Origin: Planctomycetaceae bacterium
Lineage (GTDB): Bacteria > Planctomycetota > Planctomycetia > Planctomycetales > Planctomycetaceae
NCBI GenBank assembly: GCA_028284145.1
Contig: JANQSH010000081.1
Location: 1-52,710, forward strand
DNA: 52,710 nt
Direction of reading: 5' to 3'
Below, piece after piece: positions 46,986-52,710 of the stretch. Each line of letters starts with the position of its first letter. The first letter of the stretch is position 1. The notes under the pieces were generated by a model. The model saw only the letters and a program-made list of their open reading frames with translations. It made no database searches and had not been told where the DNA came from. Made by a program: the position numbers and the translations under genes.

Positions 46986-47290
46986 GAGGAATGACCTCGC
47001 AGCAGGTGAATGATTCCCAATTCGATCAATGGGTCTCACAGGAGTAATCTACTGAATGCCCATTGATGATCGCTCTTTTCCTTTTTTAGATTATGGCCCA
47101 CCCGTCGACAGGAAACCAGTCCGCAATCTGCCAATTGGGGAATCTGGCGGATGAAATGGATCAATCCGCACGTCTGCACACGGTTTTTTCTCACAAAGCC
47201 AGATAATACACGGTGGATTCCGCCTGAGATCCCCGGCATAATTGAGGTTGTCTGGTTTTTGCTTTGCAACATTCTTCAGGGAGATGCCCC
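46986..47290. other. Divergent promoter region, secreted protein and HEAT-repeat gene
   Basis: About 305 bases without a gene separate two divergent exported-protein genes. I see CAGGGAGATG (ribosome-binding site of the plus-strand gene, 47276-47285) but no clear promoter pair or operator. Confidence 0.5.
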
Positions 47291-49348
47291 ATGCGGCTTC
47301 AAATCCTCACTTTTGCATTTCTGGCTTTCGGTTTTGCCAACTCGATTGCCTTCGCCGCGAATAATTATGTCGAGGATTTGACCCGCAAACTGAATGGGAA
47401 AGACCCTGCTGCAAAAATTCAGGCAGCCATCGAATTGGGTGGCCTCGGCGCTCTTGCGAAAGAGGCGATTCCCGATTTGATCAAAGCGTTAAGCAACAAT
47501 GATCTGGCGTTTCGGCACGAAGTGGTGATTGCATTGGGAAAAATGGGACCGGCAGCGAAATCTGCTGTCGAACCGTTGACAGACATTCTTGCGGGGAAGT
47601 CTCAGATTCTGCGATACAGTGCCATGTACGCTTTGCAGATGATTGGTTCTCCAACGCCTCGTACAATCACATTGTTAGCGAAACAGATGCAGGGTGAGGA
47701 CGATTTCAATCGCGTTGCCGCATCGTGGGCATTCTCAGTATTGAGTCCCAAAGATGAACGGGTTGTATCGACCGCCATTCCGATTCTGATTGAGGCGTTG
47801 CAGCACAAAGACAGACAAATCGCCAACGATGCGATGGTGGCACTCTCTGAAATTGGAGCAGCCGCTGTGGCGCCGTTGGCAGCGAAAGTCTATTCTTCCA
47901 ACCCTCGGTCAGCCGGGCATGCCTGCGATGCCCTGGCTTCGATCGGTCCGCTGGCTGAGCCAGCCGTCAATGTTCTGGTGTGGACGCTCGTCAAAGACAA
48001 CCCGCGTCTTTCCTGGCGTGCCGCCCGTGCGTTGGGAACCATAGGTGCCAAAGATGCTATCGTTGTGCCTGCACTGAAACAGTCACTGACAAGCGAAACC
48101 CCGGCATTGCGTGCAAACGCCGCCGCTGCCCTGGGTCAGTTTGGTGAGAAATCGAAACCAGCCGTTGCCGACATCGCAAAACTGTTGAGCGACAAAGATG
48201 TGAACGTCCGGCTGTTCGCCTCTCGTGCATTGGGAGAAATCGGCCCGGCAGCCGAAGGAGCCATCCCTTCATTGATTGCCGCGTTACGCGACCCGGTGGG
48301 GGCTGTAACCCTCAACGCCGCTGAATCGCTGGGACAGATCGGTGGTCCTGCCGTACCTGCATTGGTCGAGCAATTGAAGTCCCCTCATTTGCGACCGCTC
48401 ATTGTATCAGTCCTCGGTTCGATTGGCCCGGCAGCAAAAGCAGCCATCCCGCAATTGTTGGAACTGACTGCTGACGAAAACGAAGACCTGCGACTGGAGG
48501 CTTATCTGGCTTTGGCCGGAATGGGCGAAGATGGGAAATCGGCTGCACCGGAACTGTTGAAGATCCTGAACGATGATTCGCGAAAGAACCGCGGAGCAGC
48601 CGTGTATGCGTTGACAAAAATCGGTACCCGGGAGGTGATTCCCACGCTGAAAGAAACCGTAAAAGATGGAAGCGATCCAATGCTCCAGATCGCATCCGCC
48701 TGGGCGCTGGTCACGTTTGAACCAAAAGATGCGGAGATTGTCAAGTCGGCATTACCCAGTTTGCAATTGGCGTTGAAGAGTGAACACGACTTGTTGCGGC
48801 TTGAAGCCTTGAGAGCGTTGTCCACCAGCGGCGACGTTGCAAACGCAGCCATTCCTGATGTGATGCCGTTGGCGAAGGACAAAAATCCCGAAGTCCGGTC
48901 CGAAGCGATTTATGCTTTGCAGCAGATGGGAGCAGATGACGAGAAGTTGAAAATGATTTCCGTTGCCGCTCTGCGTGACTCCGACCAGACCGTCCGTTTA
49001 ACGGGTGTTTACATCCTCGGTTTGTTGGGACCAAAAGCGAAAAATGCTGTCGATGCGCTGACACCCATTCTGAAAAGCCACGATGAATTTGAAGTGACCG
49101 TAGCCGCCTGGGCGCTGGTGCGGATTGATCCACGACCAGAGTTCATCGAGATTGCCCGACCTTTGATGGTGCAGGCGGTGAAACATGAAGATGTCGATGT
49201 CCGTCTTGAAGCAGTCAAGATGCTGGGACTGCTCGGGAAAAACCGACCACCAGTCATCGAAGCCATGAAGAAGATCGCTGAGATGGACGAGAGCGAACGT
49301 GTCCGCGATGCTGCGAAAGAGGCGTTGCAACAGGCGATGGGAGGTTGA
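47291..49348 (+). CDS. Exported HEAT-repeat protein
   Basis: The 685-aa product has a signal peptide (MRLQILTFAFLAFGFANSIAFA) and then about 15 HEAT repeats covering the rest of the chain, each of about 37 residues with patterns such as ALIEALQHKDRQIANDAMVALSEIG, LAKLLSDKDVNVRLFASRALGEIGPAAEGAIPSLIAALRD and LLKILNDDSRKNRGAAVYALTKIG. Such solenoids bind other proteins; no enzymatic domain or haem motif is present. It is probably a periplasmic scaffold. AGGGAG lies 7 bases before the ATG at 47291; a further upstream ATG at 47264 lacks a signal. Repeat copy 9 follows 8 bp after the stop. Confidence 0.85.
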   Translation: MRLQILTFAFLAFGFANSIAFAANNYVEDLTRKLNGKDPAAKIQAAIELGGLGALAKEAIPDLIKALSNNDLAFRHEVVIALGKMGPAAKSAVEPLTDILAGKSQILRYSAMYALQMIGSPTPRTITLLAKQMQGEDDFNRVAASWAFSVLSPKDERVVSTAIPILIEALQHKDRQIANDAMVALSEIGAAAVAPLAAKVYSSNPRSAGHACDALASIGPLAEPAVNVLVWTLVKDNPRLSWRAARALGTIGAKDAIVVPALKQSLTSETPALRANAAAALGQFGEKSKPAVADIAKLLSDKDVNVRLFASRALGEIGPAAEGAIPSLIAALRDPVGAVTLNAAESLGQIGGPAVPALVEQLKSPHLRPLIVSVLGSIGPAAKAAIPQLLELTADENEDLRLEAYLALAGMGEDGKSAAPELLKILNDDSRKNRGAAVYALTKIGTREVIPTLKETVKDGSDPMLQIASAWALVTFEPKDAEIVKSALPSLQLALKSEHDLLRLEALRALSTSGDVANAAIPDVMPLAKDKNPEVRSEAIYALQQMGADDEKLKMISVAALRDSDQTVRLTGVYILGLLGPKAKNAVDALTPILKSHDEFEVTVAAWALVRIDPRPEFIEIARPLMVQAVKHEDVDVRLEAVKMLGLLGKNRPPVIEAMKKIAEMDESERVRDAAKEALQQAMGG

Positions 49349-49356
49349 GTTCCCCT

Positions 49357-49454
49357 AAAGTGTATTACGCTTTCTTGTGGTCGCGAAGGATGTGTTTTTT
49401 TCCTGCGATAGCGGAACGAGCGGGAACCATCACACGAAAAGGCAAACTGCTCTG
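49357..49454 (+). repeat. Dispersed repeat family A, copy 9 (short form)
   Basis: It starts with AAAGTGTATTACGCTTTCTT and ends with CACACGAAAAGGCAAACTGC. It lies in the convergent gap between the HEAT-repeat gene and the first sulfatase gene, 8 bp after the former's stop. Confidence 0.88.
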
Positions 49455-49577
49455 ATGAATGCTCCTGTATGCCTTCCTTTCCGAATCAACAGGTGACACT
49501 AGCGAATACCAATCCACTCGGCAAATGATAATCGTGGTCGATCAGTGGAGACAGCGGGAAGAACCCTGCCCTGCGGA

Positions 49578-50948
49578 TCACGACTTAAATGTCGTGATCG
49601 TCTTCCGCTCTTTCACCGGATACCAGTTCTCAATTTTCTCCACCAGGCGTTCCACAACATCCGGATGTTCCCCGGCGAGATTTTTCTTTTCCCAGGGATC
49701 GACCGAGAGATCGAACAGTTGCGGTCGCCGTTCTGTTCGGGGATGCGAGCTTCTATACCGATTGACTTCGCCATCATAGGTCAGCAGCAGTTTCCAGTTG
49801 CCTTCAATACACCAGCGGTACAACAACGATGCCTCCGGGTTTTCGATGTCGGCAATGTCATGTGCAAAGCCTTCGCCAAAAATCGTATTCCGCTTGATCG
49901 ACTTGTCCGATTCCAGGCGTGACATCAAATTGAGACCTGACAGGCCTTCCGGAATTTTCGCATCAGCCGCCGCCAACAACGTCGGCACGATATCAATACT
50001 GCTGACCAGTTCTTCGCGGTCTGCCGGTTTCAGATACCCGCGCCAATTGAAAATGATGGGCGTTCGCACGCCACCTTCGTACGGTGTCTGTTTCGAGCGA
50101 GGTGCATAACCGCCGCCATCAGGGTTCTGAATCCAGCCATTGTCGGTGACGTAACAGATCAACGTATTCTCGCGGATGCCTGCATCATCAATATGTTGAA
50201 TCAGATCCCCGATCACATCGTCCGCCCATTCACACATGGCGTAATACCGCGCTATCGACTTGGGGCGATCCGGCATGGTGTACTTCTTCATCAGTCGTTC
50301 CGGAGGAGTGTGTGGAGTGTGCGGCAGAAACGGAGCGTACCAGATGAAAAACGGTTTCTGTTTGTTGACCACCATGTCAATAAAATCGGTCACCGGCTTG
50401 TTACCGGTGCGGCCAATTTTCAAACCATCGTCGCCATGCCGTCCGCCCGGTTCGGGAAAACCGCGCGTCATGCCGTGCGTGAAACCACCATGCGTGTATT
50501 TCCCCTCCCACCATTTTCCACTCTGATAGCTGAGGTAACCTTTTTCACCGAGCAACTCCGGTAACGTGTCGAAGCGGTCGAGATAATCGATCAGCTTCTG
50601 TCGCTGTTGGGCGTGAGTCTCCAATCCCTTTCCCGCACTTTTGGGAGAGGGGTCATTTCCCGTGACGCCATGTTTGTGGGCGTAATGACCAGTGGCCAAA
50701 GTGACCAGAGAAGGCCTGCAAAGAGCCGTGGGAACATATCCTCGACGGAACAGCACACCTTCTTTCGCCAGGCGATCAATATGCGGAGTCTGGATCGCTT
50801 CATGTCCCATGAAACTGTAGTCGTTCCAGGCCTGATCGTCGGAAATAATCAGCACGATATTGGGTGGGGCGTTGGCTGTCTGAACATCGCGCGACAAACC
50901 ACAGAACACGAATACACAGAACAACAGGCAGTACAACCGTCGAATCAT
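49578..50948 (-). CDS. Exported sulfatase, first copy (CRPS motif)
   Basis: The 456-aa product has a signal peptide (MIRRLYCLLFCVFVFCGLSRDVQTA), then the type I sulfatase start PNIVLIISDDQAWNDYSFMGHEAIQTPHIDRLAKEGVLF with the metal-binding Asp pair. The active-site segment is PTALCRPSLVTLATGHY near residue 75, where the Cys would be turned to formylglycine. The normal motif is C-x-P-S-R; here it is CRPSL, so the Arg at position 5 is missing. It further has LICYVTDNGWI with the metal ligands and the ring-forming tail. Its likely substrates are sulfated polysaccharides, as in other planctomycetes. It lies 55 bp after the second sulfatase gene in the same direction. Confidence 0.88.
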   Translation of the reverse strand: MIRRLYCLLFCVFVFCGLSRDVQTANAPPNIVLIISDDQAWNDYSFMGHEAIQTPHIDRLAKEGVLFRRGYVPTALCRPSLVTLATGHYAHKHGVTGNDPSPKSAGKGLETHAQQRQKLIDYLDRFDTLPELLGEKGYLSYQSGKWWEGKYTHGGFTHGMTRGFPEPGGRHGDDGLKIGRTGNKPVTDFIDMVVNKQKPFFIWYAPFLPHTPHTPPERLMKKYTMPDRPKSIARYYAMCEWADDVIGDLIQHIDDAGIRENTLICYVTDNGWIQNPDGGGYAPRSKQTPYEGGVRTPIIFNWRGYLKPADREELVSSIDIVPTLLAAADAKIPEGLSGLNLMSRLESDKSIKRNTIFGEGFAHDIADIENPEASLLYRWCIEGNWKLLLTYDGEVNRYRSSHPRTERRPQLFDLSVDPWEKKNLAGEHPDVVERLVEKIENWYPVKERKTITTFKS

Positions 50949-51003
50949 TTTTGAAAAACTCTGCAGGCTGGAGGTAGCGTGTGATGGATCAACAGCAGGT
51001 TCG

Positions 51004-52422
51004 CTACTTGCCCCGCCGCGATTCGTAAACCGCTTTCAACTCGTCCGTCCGGCTGCGCAGCTGCTTGAGAGTTTTGGAGTACTCCGGATTGCTGGCGTCG
51101 TTACGAAGTTGATCGGGGTCTGCGTTCAAATCGTGCAGAAACTCGTAGTTATATTCGTAATACCGGGCGTAGATGAACCTATCATTCCGCACCCCTTCCC
51201 ACTTCGGAATTCTGGCGCCGAAGGGAAGAATATGCTCGGCGAAGAAATCAGTCCGCCAATCCGTTTTCTCACCACGGACCAGCAACAACATGTTTTTGCC
51301 CTGGTAACGTTCTGGCTCCTCAATGCCGGCGGCTGCCAGAAAAGTGCTGGGCAGGTCGACGTTCAACACCAGATGCGAATCAACCCGTCCCCGTTTTTCG
51401 ATCGAAAGTCGAGGATCAAAGACGATCATCGGCACGCGAATGGACTGTTCGTAATGCGACCACTTTCCGGCAAAACCACGGTCGCCCATGTAATAACCGT
51501 TGTCGGCGGAGTAGACAATGATCGTGTTCTCCGCCAGCCCCTGCTCTTCCAGTGTTTTGACGATGCGTCCTACGACGTTATCAATGCCGGTCAGCATGCG
51601 GTAATAAGCCCGCATGTTGATTGTGTATTTCTCGGGCGTGTCCCATCGCCAATAATACCGTTCACGGTTGATCGACTTTTTCAAAAAGTCGGGCTGACTT
51701 TCAAAGATCTTCGGATCACTCAGATGCGGAGCGGGGATCTTGATATCCTCGTACAGTCCATCAGTCGCTTTGGGCCAGGGGAAATGGCCGATGCCGGGGC
51801 GATGGTCGCCATCTTCGGCGTGTGCCGCGTTAAACCACAACTGCAGTGCAAACGGTTTTCCTTCGGGGTTGGATTTGATGAACTTTTCCCCCGCATCCCC
51901 GATCAATTCCGTTTCGTGCCGGGTGCTGCCGTCGGGCATTTTTTTATGGAACGGATTCCGCCCGATTCTCTCGTACATGTCGTACACTTTGTTGCGATCA
52001 AAATCCTTCGGCATGCGAGCGTGCCATTTGCCGGCAAAACCGGTACGATAACCAGCTTCCTTCAACAATTGCGGATAGATCGTGCTGGCAGCCGCATCGT
52101 TGACGAGGTTTACATTCTCGGACTTTGAATGCGAACCGTTCCATTGACCGGTCAGCAATGTCGATCGCGAAATCCAGCAGATCGATGTTGTGACGAAGGC
52201 ATTTTCAAATCGAACGCCTTCCTTCGCCAGCCGATCAATGTTCGGCGTTTTAACGATATCATGCCCGGCACAACTCAACGTGTCATTCCGCTGATCATCA
52301 GTCAGGAAAAAGATGATATTGGGCCGATCGTCAGCCGCTTTGAGTGTGGCTGTGGTGCCGACAGAAAAACAGACCAAAGCCAGCGCGAAGAGAGCACAAG
52401 GGGGAAATGGATGTCGCGTCAC
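51004..52422 (-). CDS. Exported sulfatase, second copy (CWISR motif)
   Basis: The 472-aa product has a signal peptide (LFALALVCFSVGTTATLKAA), then PNIIFFLTDDQRNDTLSCAGHDIVKTPNIDRLAKEGVRF, and the active-site segment TTSICWISRSTLLTGQ near residue 85: C-W-I-S-R, where Pro at position 3 is replaced by Ile but Ser and Arg are kept. Later TIIVYSADNGYYMGDRGFAGK carries the metal-binding Asp-Asn. The product is similar in plan to its downstream neighbour but not a close duplicate. The start is the GTG at 52422. The two genes likely form a small operon that degrades sulfated glycans outside the cytoplasm. Confidence 0.88.
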   Translation of the reverse strand: MTRHPFPPCALFALALVCFSVGTTATLKAADDRPNIIFFLTDDQRNDTLSCAGHDIVKTPNIDRLAKEGVRFENAFVTTSICWISRSTLLTGQWNGSHSKSENVNLVNDAAASTIYPQLLKEAGYRTGFAGKWHARMPKDFDRNKVYDMYERIGRNPFHKKMPDGSTRHETELIGDAGEKFIKSNPEGKPFALQLWFNAAHAEDGDHRPGIGHFPWPKATDGLYEDIKIPAPHLSDPKIFESQPDFLKKSINRERYYWRWDTPEKYTINMRAYYRMLTGIDNVVGRIVKTLEEQGLAENTIIVYSADNGYYMGDRGFAGKWSHYEQSIRVPMIVFDPRLSIEKRGRVDSHLVLNVDLPSTFLAAAGIEEPERYQGKNMLLLVRGEKTDWRTDFFAEHILPFGARIPKWEGVRNDRFIYARYYEYNYEFLHDLNADPDQLRNDASNPEYSKTLKQLRSRTDELKAVYESRRGK

Positions 52423-52478
52423 ATCAGTTCTTTCGTTACGGTTTGAAGATCAATGCGTGTGAATTCGTAACGTTACGC

Positions 52479-52571
52479 TAGATTACGTCTAGTTTTATCG
52501 TAGCGGCTGGCGGACCATTTGGAACTAAAATACCCGTTCGGATGACGCTACGGTTATCTCGGATGCGCTCT
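52479..52571 (-). repeat. Dispersed repeat family B, copy 2
   Basis: A 93-bp element, the near-exact reverse complement of 12141-12234 (ending GGATGCGCTCT here, opposite to AGAGCGCGTCC there). It lies 57 bp upstream of the sulfatase operon, so it could overlap its promoter. Confidence 0.9.
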
Positions 52572-52611
52572 AAACGGGAAGCATGTTCGAGGCAAACAAA
52601 AGGCTGATGTT

Positions 52612-52710
52612 CTATAGCAGTTTCCCTTTTCGTGTGACGGTTTTCGCTCGTGGGAGTCTGCGTTTGAAGGCCAAAAGACGATTTTCGCGCCACAGAAGAG
52701 CGTAATACGC
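52612..52710 (-). repeat. Dispersed repeat family A, copy 10, cut by the window end
   Basis: It reads in reverse orientation: CTATAGCAGTTTCCCTTTTC, then GTGTGACG, GCTCGTGGGAGTCTG, and AGAGCGTAATACGC up to the last base. The outermost bases of the palindromic end are outside the window. Confidence 0.85.

Overview
The window reads as chromosomal DNA of a planctomycete. The signs are a Cys-rich beta-barrel porin of planctomycete type, two exported sulfatases, exported PQQ-propeller and HEAT-repeat proteins, a formylmethanofuran dehydrogenase subunit C homologue (tetrahydromethanopterin-linked C1 genes are a known planctomycete trait), an oversized LeuRS, and single housekeeping genes scattered on both strands rather than in long operons. 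The genus cannot be fixed from the sequence. No rRNA, tRNA, CRISPR or transposase gene was seen.

Layout. 1-24 kb is core: a 15-bp tandem repeat, tsaE, a small membrane protein, scpA, uvrB, cutA, a lipoprotein cyclophilin, a PolB-type 3'-5' exonuclease, a PQQ-propeller protein, a porin, ftsY, an esterase-like protein, hpt, bfr, leuS, and divergent metH/ahcY (the activated methyl cycle). 24.1-25.8 kb is an XRE-ImmA/IrrE plus DUF4411 PIN pair of toxin-antitoxin type. 26-29.1 kb holds a methyltransferase, then psd and pssA for phosphatidylethanolamine synthesis. 29.3-31.5 kb is an accessory island: a two-gene unit whose HEPN gene is broken by a frameshift, and an unrecognised 264-aa protein translationally coupled to a PIN ribonuclease, the latter pair enclosed by a perfect 21-bp direct repeat. 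31.6-35.9 kb is core again (riboflavin synthase, rsmA, guaB, a secreted protein).

35.95-42.5 kb is the most interesting part. A dead tyrosine-recombinase relic on the minus strand is followed on the plus strand by small, mostly unrelated genes (HELLH protein, PIN toxin/antitoxin, HIT-like protein, PLAT-like protein, a nonsense-mutated SnoaL-like lipoprotein, GspG-like protein, two unknowns). They are separated by imperfect palindromes that look like integron attC sites, several carrying RYYYAAC/GTTRRRY-like ends. This is the arrangement of a small, immobilised chromosomal integron (gene-cassette array).

42.5-52.7 kb holds an OleD/OleC-like pair (long-chain olefin synthesis), an FmdC-like protein, a secreted protein, a HEAT-repeat protein and two sulfatases with non-canonical active-site motifs.

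Across the core genes lies a family of about ten dispersed intergenic elements (about 100 bp, two of about 205 bp) with a palindromic end of the form GAGCGTATTACGCTC. In three cases the element supplies the stop codon of the neighbouring gene. A second, about 93-bp family has two copies 40 kb apart.
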